Notes under the pieces: model-generated
The model's database searches: none
Seen by the model: only the letters and a program-made list of their open reading frames with translations
Told to the model about the DNA's origin: nothing
Program-made: the position numbers and the translations under genes
NCBI RefSeq assembly: GCF_002283365.1
Contig: NZ_MQWD01000001.1
Coordinates: forward strand, 2,543,858 to 2,607,857
Reading direction: 5' to 3'
Origin: Rubrivirga marina
GTDB lineage: Bacteria; Bacteroidota; Rhodothermia; Rhodothermales; Rubricoccaceae
Length of the DNA: 64,000 nucleotides
In this document: positions 9,181 through 17,907 of the stretch, piece by piece
Layout of the letters: the number at the start of each line of letters is the position of its first letter
Position numbering within the stretch: the stretch's first letter is position 1

Positions 9181-10626
9181 CTACCCGTTCACCGTATTCA
9201 GCGCCTCCAGCGCCTTGCCCCGCCGCTCGCTGTGGTCCACGATGGGCTCGGGATATGTGTCGCCGAGCACAACCCCGGCCGCCTCGAGCACGTCGTCGGG
9301 CGCCTCCCACGGGGCGTGGATGTGCTGTGCCGGGAGGTCGGCGAGCTCCGGCACCCAGCGGCGGATGTAGTCGCCGTCGGGGTCGTGCTTTCGGCTCTGC
9401 GAGACCGGGTTGAAGATGCGGAAGAACGGCTGGGCGTCGGCGCCGCAGCCGGCGGCCCATTGCCAGCCCATCGTGTTGTTGGCGAGGTCGCCGCCGCAGA
9501 GGGTGTCCCAGAACCACCGCGCGCCCTCCTGCCACGGCACGAGGAGGTCCTTCGTGAGGAAGCTGGCCGTCACCATCCGGACCCGGTTGTGCATCCACCC
9601 GATGTGCCACAGTTGCCGCATGCCGGCGTCGACGAGCGGGTAGCCCGTCTGGCCCCGCTGCCACGCTTCGAGGTACGATGGCGTCGCGCGCCACGGCATC
9701 GAGGCGTACTTCTCCTTGAGCGGCTCCGTCGGCGTGTCGGGGAAGTGGTGGAGGACGTGGTACGAGAACTCGCGCCAGCCGATCTCGGAGAGAAACACGT
9801 CGGCGTCCTCGCGCATGGCGCCGTTCGAGACCCAGTGCTCGACCCGGTTCCAGACCGTCCGCGGGGAGACCTCGCCCCAGTGGAGGTGCGGCGAGAGCAT
9901 CGACGTGTCGCGTGCGGCTGGGACATCGCGGCCCTCCGGGTAGTGCGAGAGCGCGCCGTCGAGGAACGCGTCGAGGCGGGCGAGGGCGCCGGCCTCGCCG
10001 GGCGTCCATTCGTCGCGCATCCCGCCGGCCCAGTCGACGCCGTCCTGGGCCTCGGGGGTGAGGCCGAGGTCGCCGAGGTCGACGGAGTCGGGCCACGAAC
10101 CGGGCGCCTTCGTCTCGCCCATCCGCGGCACGTCGAGCGGCTCGCCGACGTCGAGCTGGGCCTGGGCCTTCTTCCAGAACGGGGTGAACACCTTGTACGG
10201 CGTGCCCGAACCCGTCTCGACCCCCTCGGGGTCGTGGAGGATCCGGCCGGCGAACTGACGGACCTCGACCCCGGCCTCTTCCAGCCCGGCCTTCACGTCG
10301 GCGTCCCGCTGGCGGAGGGCGGGGGCGAGGCGCGACTGCCAGACCACGCGGTCGGCGCCGGTCGCCTCGCAGACGGACGTCAACTCAGCGAGGCTGTCTC
10401 CCCGTCGCAGGACGAGCCGACTTCCCTTGTCGCGGAGCGACGCGTCGAGGGCCTGGAGTGACTCGTGGAGCCACCAGCGGTGCGCGCCGCCGGGCGCCCA
10501 GTCGCCTTCCTCGTCGGGAGCCCACACGAAGACCGGGACGACGTCGCCGCGCTCGGCGGCGTGGGTCAGGGCGGCGTGGTCTCCGAGGCGGAGGTCGTTG
10601 CGAAACCAGACGACGGTGGCGGGCAT
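9181..10626 (-). CDS. phr: Deoxyribodipyrimidine photolyase (cryptochrome/photolyase family)
   Basis: 481 aa, typical for class I photolyases, which use FAD and blue light to split UV-induced pyrimidine dimers. The N-terminal antenna domain starts [13 protein letters not shown] (5-17) and runs to about residue 130. The FAD-binding domain carries [45 protein letters not shown], and the strongly conserved [18 protein letters not shown] and [10 protein letters not shown]. These support a CPD photolyase over a light-signalling cryptochrome, although that choice cannot be proved by eye. It starts at ATG, with an upstream TAGGCACG that is at best a weak promoter box. GNAT and hemolysin III-type genes follow upstream on the same strand, without tight spacing. 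Confidence 0.93.
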   Translation of the reverse strand: MPATVVWFRNDLRLGDHAALTHAAERGDVVPVFVWAPDEEGDWAPGGAHRWWLHESLQALDASLRDKGSRLVLRRGDSLAELTSVCEATGADRVVWQSRLAPALRQRDADVKAGLEEAGVEVRQFAGRILHDPEGVETGSGTPYKVFTPFWKKAQAQLDVGEPLDVPRMGETKAPGSWPDSVDLGDLGLTPEAQDGVDWAGGMRDEWTPGEAGALARLDAFLDGALSHYPEGRDVPAARDTSMLSPHLHWGEVSPRTVWNRVEHWVSNGAMREDADVFLSEIGWREFSYHVLHHFPDTPTEPLKEKYASMPWRATPSYLEAWQRGQTGYPLVDAGMRQLWHIGWMHNRVRMVTASFLTKDLLVPWQEGARWFWDTLCGGDLANNTMGWQWAAGCGADAQPFFRIFNPVSQSRKHDPDGDYIRRWVPELADLPAQHIHAPWEAPDDVLEAAGVVLGDTYPEPIVDHSERRGKALEALNTVNG

Positions 10627-10680
10627 GGGCGTGGGGGTGGGGCGCCGTGCCTACCCCGCGACCGTCACCCGCCGTTCCGC

Positions 10681-10700
10681 CCGCCTCGGTCGTCAGGCGG
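10681..10700 (-). terminator. GCCTCGG-type hairpin overlapping the GNAT stop codon
   Basis: CCGCCT (10681-10686) pairs with AGGCGG (10695-10700) around an 8-nt loop that contains CGG. The right arm covers the last codons and stop of the minus-strand GNAT gene, so coding sequence and putative terminator overlap. Confidence 0.4.
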
Positions 10701-11271
10701 GCCCTGCCGTGTCGTCGTCGGCGTCGTCCTCTGCGTCCAGCGTGAGGACCTCCTCGGTCGGCTGGTAGCTCTCGCCGTAGAAGTCCTTGTCGCGCCAGGT
10801 GTGGATCTCCTCGTAGACCGCACGGACGAGGTCGAAGGCCTCCTCGTCCGTCGTGTCTGCGGGCGACCACAGCAGGATCTCGAGCTCGTTGATCTCCTTC
10901 GTGGCGAGCGAGCGGCGGCGGTAGCGGAGGCGCTCGACGTGGCGGAACCCCTCGCGCTCGTAGAACCGCTGGCGCTTGACCGTGTCGGTGTCGTCGTAGT
11001 CGGCGGGTTCGACCTCGAGGAGGATCGGCTTGCCCTTTTCCTTCAGCATGTCGAGCAGCTTCTTGCCGAGCCCCTGCCCGCGGGCCTCCTTCGCCACGAG
11101 GAGGTAGTCGACGAACACGAGCCGCTCGCCCTCGACGTAGAGCAGGACGTGGTGGTCGCCGTGGTCGACGTGGTAGACGTCGCCGCGGTCGTCGAGGAGC
11201 GCCTCCATGTGCTCGCGCGACTTCATCTCCTCGATCGGGAAGTAGCGCTTGAGCTTCTCGTACCAGTGCAT
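10693..11271 (-). CDS. GNAT-family N-acetyltransferase
   Basis: 192 aa. The acetyl-CoA-binding motif A is visible as LLVAKEARGQGLGKKLLDML around residues 77-96 (pattern R/Q-x-x-G-x-G/A), with preceding beta strands HHVLLYVEGERLVFVDYL typical of the GNAT fold. FYEREGFRHVERLRYRRRSL matches the usual C-terminal 'Y-x-x-x-G-F' segment. The final ~40 residues are acidic (LDAEDDADDDTAG). The acceptor substrate is unknown. It lies between the photolyase and a hemolysin III-type gene on the same strand with gaps of 66 and 108 bp; there is no evidence of a shared pathway. Confidence 0.82.
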   Translation of the reverse strand: MHWYEKLKRYFPIEEMKSREHMEALLDDRGDVYHVDHGDHHVLLYVEGERLVFVDYLLVAKEARGQGLGKKLLDMLKEKGKPILLEVEPADYDDTDTVKRQRFYEREGFRHVERLRYRRRSLATKEINELEILLWSPADTTDEEAFDLVRAVYEEIHTWRDKDFYGESYQPTEEVLTLDAEDDADDDTAGPA

Positions 11272-11379
11272 GGGCCTCGGGGGATGGGTCTCAGCCTACC
11301 CGCCGCCCCCGCGCGCGTTGTGGGCTGGGGATGAAAGCCGACGGTGAGCGGTCGAAAGCTCGGCTCCGACCGCCTCGGC

Positions 11380-12036
11380 CTAGATGCCGACGCGCAGGAC
11401 CTCGACCGTCACGGCGGCGAAGTGGCAGACGCTGCCGGCGAGAACGAACCCATGCCAGACGGCGTGGGCGTAGCGCCAGCGGGCGAGGTAGAACAACGTG
11501 CCGGCCGTGTAGGCGAGGCCGCCGCCGACGAGCCACGCCAGCGTCGTGCCCGGGAGGGCCTCCCGGAGCGGCCCGGTCGCGACGACCACGAGCCAGCCCA
11601 TCGCCACGTAGACGAGCGTCGAGAGCTTCTTGAACCGGCCGGTGAAGAACAGCTTGAACACGATGCCGACGAGGGCGAGGCCCCAGATGGTCGCGAACAG
11701 CGACCAGCCCCACGGCCCGCGGAGGCCGCCGAGAAGGAACGGCGTGTACGTCCCGGCGATGAGGCCGAAGATGGCGCAGTGGTCGAGCGTCTTGAGACGC
11801 CGCTTGGCCTGCTCGAACGGGATCGCGTGGTAGAGCGTCGACGAGACGTAGACGAGCACCATCGTCCCGACGAAGACCGACACCCCGACGATCGTCCACG
11901 GGTCGCCGGTGAGGACCGCCAGCGTGACGAGGACCGCGCCGGCGCCGACGCTCAGGAGCACGCCCAGCCCGTGCGTGATCGCGCTGGCGACCTCGTCGGC
12001 GAGGGAATACGTTGGACGGCGGGCGGACATCAGCAT
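11380..12036 (-). CDS. Hemolysin III / TrhA (PAQR-like) integral membrane protein
   Basis: 218 aa, predicted seven transmembrane helices. Family hallmarks: SLADEVASAITHGLG near the N-terminus (E and H conserved), SSTLYHAIPF in helix 2-3, LKTLDHCAIFGLIAGTYTPFLL, and the C-terminal AVWHGFVLAGSVCHF, whose histidines form the presumed metal site. YqfA/TrhA proteins are linked to membrane homeostasis; the name hemolysin is historical and gives no evidence of toxicity. The ORF starts at MLMSARRPTYS; the second Met (12030) is equally possible. The stop codon follows a GCCTCGG motif at 11372. Confidence 0.88.
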   Translation of the reverse strand: MLMSARRPTYSLADEVASAITHGLGVLLSVGAGAVLVTLAVLTGDPWTIVGVSVFVGTMVLVYVSSTLYHAIPFEQAKRRLKTLDHCAIFGLIAGTYTPFLLGGLRGPWGWSLFATIWGLALVGIVFKLFFTGRFKKLSTLVYVAMGWLVVVATGPLREALPGTTLAWLVGGGLAYTAGTLFYLARWRYAHAVWHGFVLAGSVCHFAAVTVEVLRVGI

Positions 12037-12105
12037 TGGCGGGGCTCGGGAGGCTACGGGCGACAGACCGAACGGTGCCCGACGCGCGCAGGCTGGGGTG
12101 TTTTC

Positions 12106-12690
12106 TTAGTCGCCGCTCGGGGTCCGGTCGGCGACGGGGGCCCAGACGGGCTCGGCGACGCCGGCGGCGTGGTTGACCCAACGGGCGAGCGTGAAGAGAA
12201 AGTCCGAGAGCCGGTTGAGGTAGTGGAGCGCGTCGGCGGAGATCTCCTCCAGGGCCGCCGTCTCGACGACGTGGCGCTCGGCGCGGCGGCAGATCGTCCG
12301 GGCGAGGTGGAGCGCGGCAGCGGCCGGCGTGCCACCCGGCAGGACGAAGTGCTTGAGCGGCGTGAGGTCGGACGTCAGCGCGTCGATGTCGGCCTCCAGC
12401 TGCTCAGTGTGCGCCGCGTCGATCCGGGGCACCGGGTATTTGACGTCGCCGGGCGAGGCGAGGTCGCCGCCGAGGACGAACAGCTCCTCCTGGATCCGGC
12501 CGAGGAGGGCGTCGGCCCGCTGGCGGAGCGCGTCGTCGGCGTCGGCGAGCGCGGCGCGGGCCATCCCGAGCGCGGCGTTGGCCTCGTCGACAGTGCCGTA
12601 GGCGGCGATGCGGGGGTGACTCTTGGCCACGCGGCCGCCGCCGAAGAGCGCCGTCGTGCCGTCGTCGCCGGTGCGGGTGTAGACCTTCAT
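12106..12690 (-). CDS. PduO-type cob(I)alamin adenosyltransferase
   Basis: 194 aa from the ATG at 12690. It transfers the adenosyl group of ATP to cob(I)alamin, making adenosylcobalamin in the cytoplasm. Motifs in order: MKVYTRTGDDGTTALFGG at the N-terminus (ATP-binding T-R-T-G-D-x-G-x-T), ERHVVETAA with the conserved R, and ALHYLNRLSDFLFTLARWVN. The frame is open to 12756, but the longer start lacks family similarity. It is immediately preceded by a 7-bp-period repeat and by an ABC ATPase gene on the same strand 69 nt upstream, which suggests joint corrinoid handling. Confidence 0.92.
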   Translation of the reverse strand: MKVYTRTGDDGTTALFGGGRVAKSHPRIAAYGTVDEANAALGMARAALADADDALRQRADALLGRIQEELFVLGGDLASPGDVKYPVPRIDAAHTEQLEADIDALTSDLTPLKHFVLPGGTPAAAALHLARTICRRAERHVVETAALEEISADALHYLNRLSDFLFTLARWVNHAAGVAEPVWAPVADRTPSGD

Positions 12691-12782
12691 CGTGGGGCGT
12701 CGGGCGTGAGTCGTGGGGGAGGGGAGCGGTGCCGCCGCGGTCCTCGAGAACCCCACGGACTACGCACCACGCGCCACGCCAA
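12691..12782. repeat. Inverted repeat of 7-bp-period units between the adenosyltransferase and ABC ATPase genes
   Basis: Positions 12691-12718 are four 7-bp units each beginning CGT (CGTGGGG, CGTCGGG, CGTGAGT, CGTGGGG). Positions 12755-12782 are four 7-bp units each beginning ACG (ACGGACT, ACGCACC, ACGCGCC, ACGCCAA). The second block is approximately the reverse complement of the first, so the pair forms a ~92-bp imperfect palindrome. Its right arm covers the last codons and stop of the ABC ATPase, and its left arm touches the adenosyltransferase start codon. Confidence 0.7.
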
Positions 12783-13566
12783 GGTACCGGACCCTCGGTG
12801 CAGATCCGGCCCATTCGACCTCGGCCTCGACGCCGAAGGCGTGGCGGAGCGTGGCGGAGGTGAGGACGTCGGCGGGCGCGCCATCGGCGGCGAGCGTGCC
12901 GTCCGACAGGACCCAGAGGCGGTCAGCGAAAGCCGCGGCGCGGTCGAGGTCGTGGAGCGCGGCGACGACGGTCTTGCCGGCCTCGGCGAGCGCGCCGAGG
13001 CGGTCGAGGAGGTCGAGTTGGTGGCGGACGTCGAGGTGGGCCGTCGGCTCGTCGAGGAGGAGGAGGGGGGCGTCCTGGGCGAGCGCCTGGGCGAGCGCCA
13101 CGCGCTGCTGCTCGCCGCCGGAGAGCTGCGTGACGGGGCGGCCGGCGAGGGCGCCGAGGTCGACGGCCTCGAGCGCGGCGTCGACGCGCTCGCAGTCGGC
13201 GTCGCGGAGCCGCTCGGCCCACCCGAGGTGCGGGGCCCGGCCGAGGGCGACGAGCTCGCGGGCCGTGAAGTCGACGGCGAGGTCCGACTGCTGGCGGACG
13301 AGGGCCACCTGGCGGGCGCGGTCCTTCGCGTTCCACTCGCGGACCTCGCGCCCGCGGAGCGCCAGCCGCCCGGCGTACGGGATCAGGCCCGCGACGGCCC
13401 GGAGGAGCGTCGTCTTGCCCGCGCCGTTCGCGCCGACGAGCGCGATCCGCTCGCCCTCGCGGACCGCGAACGCCACGTCGGACAGCACCGGCCGGCCGCC
13501 GAGGGACACGCCGAGGCCGTCGGCCGCGAGGACGTCGGGCACGGAGCGGGGGGACGGAGCGTTCAT
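12760..13566 (-). CDS. ABC transporter ATP-binding protein (cobalamin/haem/iron-siderophore type)
   Basis: 268 aa from the ATG at 13566. Complete nucleotide-binding domain: Walker A GANGAGKT (45-52), Q-loop VRQQSDLAVDF, signature LSGGEQQRVALAQAL, Walker B PLLLLDEPTAHLD, and switch histidine in VVAALHDL. The HmuV/FecE/BtuD subfamily powers uptake of B12, haem or siderophores with a permease and a binding protein, neither of which is next to it here. The adjacent PduO adenosyltransferase favours a corrinoid substrate; this is context inference. An in-frame ATG at 13578 is an alternative start. Its start is only 21 bp from that of the divergent lipoprotein gene, so control regions must overlap coding sequence. 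Confidence 0.85.
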   Translation of the reverse strand: MNAPSPRSVPDVLAADGLGVSLGGRPVLSDVAFAVREGERIALVGANGAGKTTLLRAVAGLIPYAGRLALRGREVREWNAKDRARQVALVRQQSDLAVDFTARELVALGRAPHLGWAERLRDADCERVDAALEAVDLGALAGRPVTQLSGGEQQRVALAQALAQDAPLLLLDEPTAHLDVRHQLDLLDRLGALAEAGKTVVAALHDLDRAAAFADRLWVLSDGTLAADGAPADVLTSATLRHAFGVEAEVEWAGSAPRVRYLGVARGA

Positions 13567-13587
13567 CGGGGCCACCACGGTCTTCCC

Positions 13588-14103
13588 ATGCTACGCCCGC
13601 TCACCGCTCTGACTGCCGTCCTCCTGCTCGCCGGCTGCGATTCCAACCGGGCCGCCGAGCAGGAGCTGTTCGAGGACGAGGCCCTGTTCTCGGCCGTCGC
13701 CGGCATCACCGAGACCGAGGAGGAGCCGTACACCGTCGGCGCCCGCGACGCGTCGGACTGGCGGATCGGGCCGGCGTACCTCAACCGCGTGACGCTCCTT
13801 CAGCTCCCGGCGCCCAACCCCGTCCGCCTCGGTCAGGCCGTCAGCTTCCTCGTCGACACGCAGGGCCTGCCCGGCGGGCTCCGGCTCTACGTGCTGCTGG
13901 AGGACCCGGACACGGGCAACGTCGACCTGTTTCCGATCGCCGACCCGAACGCGAACCAGCCCGGGGCTCAGCAGCCGGGGTTCTACCCGTTCTCGATCAG
14001 CGCGCGGCAGATCGCCCTCGGCGGCGTGGGGCTGTACCGCGTCGTGCTGCTGGACGGGACCTCCGGGATCGTGACCTTCGGCGACATCGAGGTCACGAAC
14101 TGA
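13588..14103 (+). CDS. Small predicted lipoprotein of unknown function
   Basis: 171 aa. The start MLRPLTALTAVLLLAGCDSN has a canonical lipobox (LLAGC, Cys at residue 17), so it should be lipidated and membrane-anchored. The mature part is acidic near the N-terminus (EQELFEDEALFSAVAGITETEEE). It then has a beta-rich segment: LNRVTLLQLPAPNPVRLGQAV, LRLYVLLEDPDTGNVDLFP, and GVGLYRVVLLDGTSGIVTFG. The AxNPVR...F / GLYRVVLLDG layout resembles a sorting-domain Ig fold seen elsewhere in the phylum, but I do not recognise a named family. A long frame continues upstream to 11344 antisense to three real genes; only this 3' part is credible. It converges with the DUF4175 gene 10 bp downstream. Confidence 0.72.
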   Translation: MLRPLTALTAVLLLAGCDSNRAAEQELFEDEALFSAVAGITETEEEPYTVGARDASDWRIGPAYLNRVTLLQLPAPNPVRLGQAVSFLVDTQGLPGGLRLYVLLEDPDTGNVDLFPIADPNANQPGAQQPGFYPFSISARQIALGGVGLYRVVLLDGTSGIVTFGDIEVTN

Positions 14104-14113
14104 CGACCGTCGG

Positions 14114-17100
14114 TCAGCCGCCGGCGGTGCGGGCCTGGAGGCGCTCGAAGTAGCGCTTGATGAGCTCCTGGTAGTCCGGCGCGTAGCCGCTTTCGAGGGC
14201 CCGGATGAGGTCGCCGCGGACGCGGTCGGCCGGGCGGCCCGGGCGGGGTGCCGAGGCGGGCGGGGCCGGTCGCTGCTGGGCCTGCTGGGCCTCGCGCTGC
14301 TGCTCGCGCCCGCGCTGGTTGACGGACTCCTCGGCCTGGAGGAGCCGTTCCAAGATCTGCTGCTGGCGCGGCGCGGTCCGCCGGTCGAGCCCGCCGCGCC
14401 GCATCTGCTCGGCCGACTGCCGCATCTCCTCGCCGACCCGCTGGAGCGCGCTCCGGTCGTTCGGGTTCATCCCCTCGCCGGCGCCCTCGACCGCCCGCTC
14501 GAGCTGGCGGCGGATGGCCTCCTGCTGCTCGGCCATCTGGCGGAGCCGCCGGCCCTGCTCGCCCGACAGCCGCTCGCCGGCCGACTCGTTCAGCATCTGC
14601 TGGATCCGCTGGTTGAGCTGCTGCTGCGCGCGACCGAGCTGCTGCATCTGCTGGGGCGACATGCCGCCGCTGCCGCCGCCCTGCCCGCCGCCGCCCTGGC
14701 CGCTCTGGTTCTGCTGGTTCTGGAGCTGGTCGAGGACGTCGGCGAGGAGGAGCGCGAGCTCGTTGAGGTGCGTCATGGCCGAGCGCTGGTGGCCGGCGGC
14801 CGGGCCGGAGCGGCGGTCGGCGAGTCGCGTCACGGCGAGGTCCATCTCGCGTCGGCCGTCGGCGGCGCGCTCCTCGATGCGCGGCCCGAGCGAGGGGACC
14901 GTCTGCGCCACGCGCTGGAGCGTGTCGGCGACCGTCCGGAGGGCGTCGCGGAGCTCGCTCTGCTTCCGGGCGGACGGGACGAGCGCTGGGCTCCCGTTGG
15001 GAAGCACGCCCGTGTCGGACGCCAGCGTCTCCTGGTCGCGGGAGATCGTGAGGACGTCCTCGAGCGCGCGGCGGAGCGCGGCCTGGTCGACCTGCCGCTG
15101 CTGGCCCTGCATCTGCTGGCTCTGCTGGCGCATCCGGCCCGCCATCTGGCGGAGTTGCTGCGACATGTTCTGCTGGCCCTCCTGCGCGTCTTGGAGCCGG
15201 TTCTGCTGGAGCTGCTGGGCGTTCTCCTCCATCTGCTGCGGGAGGCCGCCGTCCTGCTGCATCTGCTGGCGCATCTCCTCGACCGCCTCTTGCGGCGCGT
15301 TGCGGACATCCTCCAGCTGCTCCTGGAGGTCGTCAAGCTGTTCCTGGAGCGCCTCGGCATCCTCGCGGGCCTGACGCTGCTCCTCCGCGAGCCGCTCGCG
15401 CTCGGCCTGCGTCTGACGCTCGCTCCGCTGGGGTTGCTGCCCGTTCTGCGGGTTCTCCTGTCGCTCGCCGTTCCGCGGCTCCGAGTCCTGGCGCTCGCCG
15501 TCCTGGCGCTGCTCCTCGGCCCGACGCTCGGCGTCGGGGCGGTCCGCCTCGGTCTGCTCGCGGAGGGCCTCGGTCTGGCGGGCCAGCTCCTCCTCGGTCT
15601 CGGCGAGATTCTCCGCGCGGCGCGCGATCTCTTCCATCTCGACGGCCGCCTCGAGCCGCTTCATGAGCTCCATCGACCGCTCGAGGCGGCGGCGGAGCTC
15701 CTCCTCCGACGCCGCGGCCTCGTCGGCCTGCTGGAGCATGTCGCGGAGGTCGAGCTTTTCCATGGCCTCGCGGAGCCGTTCGAGCGCGTCGCGGACCTCC
15801 GGCGTGTCGAGCTCCTCCAGCACCCGCTGCATGTCGTCGAACTGACGCTGGAGGTCGTCTGAGCCAAGGTCCTCGTTCTGCATCTGCTCGCCGAGCTGGC
15901 GCATCTGCTCGCGGAGCTGCTGGGCCTGGTCGCGCAGCGCGTCCTGCTGGCGGAGGAGCTCCTCGACCTGCCGGCGGTCCTCCCAGTCGGGGTCGACGTT
16001 CTCGCGGAGCTCCTCGCGGAGCCGCCGGAACCGCTCGCCCGACTCCTCGGCGTCCTCCTGCAGTTCTTCCAGCGCGTCGACGGTCGAATCGCGGCGGGCG
16101 CCGAAGTCGTCGAGGCGGTCGGCCATCGACGGGTAGCGGAGGGTGAAGAGCGGCGTCCGCGCGGTCTTGCCGCCTGCGGCGTCGTTGTCGGTGATCTGGC
16201 CGTAGAACTCGACCGTGTCGCCGGGCCGTGCGCCGGGTACCCGCCAGTCGACGGCCACGTCCTGGTCGAGGGGCCGCGTCCGGACGCCGAGGCCGAGGGC
16301 CCGGGGCGCCGACGTCCCGCCGCCGCGCGTGACGCGGTACACGAGCCGGCCGCCGCGGAAGCCGAAGTCGTCGGTGACGCGGAAGACGAGGCGCCGGGCG
16401 CCGCCGTCGAGCGACCCGTCGGCGCCCTCGACGAGCGCGATCTGCGGCGGGCCGTCCGATAGGACGCCGAGCCGGTAGCGGGCGGGCTCGGTGTTCTCGA
16501 GGCCGTCGGCGGAGCGGAGGTGGACGGTGTACGTCCCGGCCGCCCGGAGGCGGAACTGGCCGAGCGCGGCCTCGCTGCTGAGGCGGAGCGGCACGCGCTG
16601 GCTCCGGCCGTCCTCCCACGCGACGCTCAGCCACGCCTCGACGGGCGCCGGCCCGCCGTGCTGGACCTGTACGCGGACGGCCGACCCCACGAGCCCCGTC
16701 GCGTCGCCGACGCCCTCGGGCAACTGGCGCGCGCTCCGCCCGCTGTAGCCCGGCGGGATGACGGCCACGCGGACGCCCCGCACGAGCGGCCGGTCGACGG
16801 CCCGGACTGTGTACCACGGCGTCCGCACGCCGTCGGCCTCGAGGCGGTAGCGGAGGTCGGCCCGGACGGCCTCGATGGTGTGCTGGAAGACGTCCCCCTC
16901 CGCCTGGATCCGGACCTCCTCGGTCGCGCGTTCGTCGTTCCGGCCGAACTCGAGGGTCGTCGTGAGTGGCAACTCACGGCCGACGGCGCGGGCCGTGACC
17001 TCGAACGCCGCGCCGCGCGTGACCTGGGCGTCGCCGGGGTCGACGACGAGTTGGAAGGGGGCGGGCGGGGCGAAGTAGACGCCCGGCGCCAGCAGCCGGC

Positions 17101-17653
17101 CTGCGGCGGCCGTCATCGGCTGAGGCCAGAGCGCGAAGCCGAGCACGAGGAGCGCGACCGGCACGAGCGCCCACCGCGCGGCGTTCCTGGCGGGCCCGAA
17201 CGCGTGGACCCGCTCGAACGGGATCTGGGCGACCTCCCGGCCGAGTGCGTCGAGCGCGGCCGCGTGGAGCTGCTGGTCGTCGCCAGAGTCGTGGCCGTCG
17301 GCGAGGTCGAGGAGCGTCGCCAGCCGGTCGTCGGCGCCGGGGTAGTCGCGGCCGGCGCGGCGGACGACCGACCGCTCGTCGAGGCCGGGCAGCACGCCCC
17401 ACCCACGCAGCAGCGGGATAAGCACGAGCGCGCCGACGAGCCCCGTCAGCGCCAGCACGATCATCCAGAAGAGCGCCGTGCGGAATTCGACGCCGAGCCA
17501 GACGGCGGCCTCCGCCCCGACCGCGAGCCCCGCGATCGCCCCGACGACACCGAGCGTCACGAGCGCCCCGTGCGCCACAGCCGCGCCCGTCAGCCGGCGG
17601 CGCGCGGCGCGGATCCGGCGGCGGAGCGAGTCGACGAGGGGAGAGGCAGTCAC
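14114..17653 (-). CDS. DUF4175-type large membrane protein with long coiled coil
   Basis: 1179 aa from the GTG at 17653. Two transmembrane helices lie near the N-terminus (VAHGALVTLGVVGAIAGLAV; FWMIVLALTGLVGALVLI), with a third at WALVPVALLVLGFALW. A beta-rich region of ~300 residues follows (PFQLVVDPGDAQVTRGAAF, VAVIPPGYSGR, LVFRVTDDFGFRGGRLVYRV). From about residue 560 onward the chain is a very long Q/E/R-rich coiled coil (DLREMLR-like, QQMQGQQRQVDQ, many MEELR/LEQ heptads) with a Gly-rich hinge SGQGGGGQGGGSGG. This layout matches DUF4175 proteins of Bacteroidota, whose function is unknown. The frame is open upstream to 17827, but the GTG directly after a promoter-like box is the better start. 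Confidence 0.78.
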   Translation of the reverse strand: MTASPLVDSLRRRIRAARRRLTGAAVAHGALVTLGVVGAIAGLAVGAEAAVWLGVEFRTALFWMIVLALTGLVGALVLIPLLRGWGVLPGLDERSVVRRAGRDYPGADDRLATLLDLADGHDSGDDQQLHAAALDALGREVAQIPFERVHAFGPARNAARWALVPVALLVLGFALWPQPMTAAAGRLLAPGVYFAPPAPFQLVVDPGDAQVTRGAAFEVTARAVGRELPLTTTLEFGRNDERATEEVRIQAEGDVFQHTIEAVRADLRYRLEADGVRTPWYTVRAVDRPLVRGVRVAVIPPGYSGRSARQLPEGVGDATGLVGSAVRVQVQHGGPAPVEAWLSVAWEDGRSQRVPLRLSSEAALGQFRLRAAGTYTVHLRSADGLENTEPARYRLGVLSDGPPQIALVEGADGSLDGGARRLVFRVTDDFGFRGGRLVYRVTRGGGTSAPRALGLGVRTRPLDQDVAVDWRVPGARPGDTVEFYGQITDNDAAGGKTARTPLFTLRYPSMADRLDDFGARRDSTVDALEELQEDAEESGERFRRLREELRENVDPDWEDRRQVEELLRQQDALRDQAQQLREQMRQLGEQMQNEDLGSDDLQRQFDDMQRVLEELDTPEVRDALERLREAMEKLDLRDMLQQADEAAASEEELRRRLERSMELMKRLEAAVEMEEIARRAENLAETEEELARQTEALREQTEADRPDAERRAEEQRQDGERQDSEPRNGERQENPQNGQQPQRSERQTQAERERLAEEQRQAREDAEALQEQLDDLQEQLEDVRNAPQEAVEEMRQQMQQDGGLPQQMEENAQQLQQNRLQDAQEGQQNMSQQLRQMAGRMRQQSQQMQGQQRQVDQAALRRALEDVLTISRDQETLASDTGVLPNGSPALVPSARKQSELRDALRTVADTLQRVAQTVPSLGPRIEERAADGRREMDLAVTRLADRRSGPAAGHQRSAMTHLNELALLLADVLDQLQNQQNQSGQGGGGQGGGSGGMSPQQMQQLGRAQQQLNQRIQQMLNESAGERLSGEQGRRLRQMAEQQEAIRRQLERAVEGAGEGMNPNDRSALQRVGEEMRQSAEQMRRGGLDRRTAPRQQQILERLLQAEESVNQRGREQQREAQQAQQRPAPPASAPRPGRPADRVRGDLIRALESGYAPDYQELIKRYFERLQARTAGG

Positions 17654-17668
17654 GGGCGAGGGGAGGCG

Positions 17669-17676
17669 GCAAGCTA
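17669..17676 (-). promoter_or_regulatory. TAGCTTGC promoter box for the DUF4175 gene
   Basis: TAGCTTGC on the minus strand lies 15 nt before the GTG at 17653, giving a very short predicted leader. It matches TAnnTTTG at the TA and the first two Ts only. It helps choose the GTG start. The rest of 17654-17907 is the divergent spacer with glgC; I see no further gene in it and no convincing glgC box (TTATCTAG at 17875-17882 is the closest). Confidence 0.35.
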
Positions 17677-17907
17677 GCGGGAGACAGGACGCCAACGAAC
17701 GCGAGGATCGCGGATTGCCCCGCCCCGCAGATCGTCGGCCCCCGGTCTGGCACCCGCGCGGCCGACTCCGCTGGCGTCGGCATCGAGGCGGGGCGGGCCC
17801 GCGGCCGCCGCCGGTCTCCGCCCCCATCGTTCCGGGAGCGCTTCCTGCGTACGGATCAATCTGGGGCGGCGGCCTTATCTAGCAGTCCCTCTCTCCCCTC
17901 TCATCCC

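Noticed and set aside
11344-13587. Plus-strand frame running into the lipoprotein gene
   Set aside because: It is antisense to three well-supported minus-strand genes and has no signal before the lipoprotein Met at 13588. It is a high-GC open-frame artefact; only 13588-14103 is kept.
14101-14116. Palindrome between the convergent lipoprotein and DUF4175 genes
   Set aside because: TGACGACCGTCGGTCA contains both stop codons and has only 4-bp stems; too weak to call a terminator.
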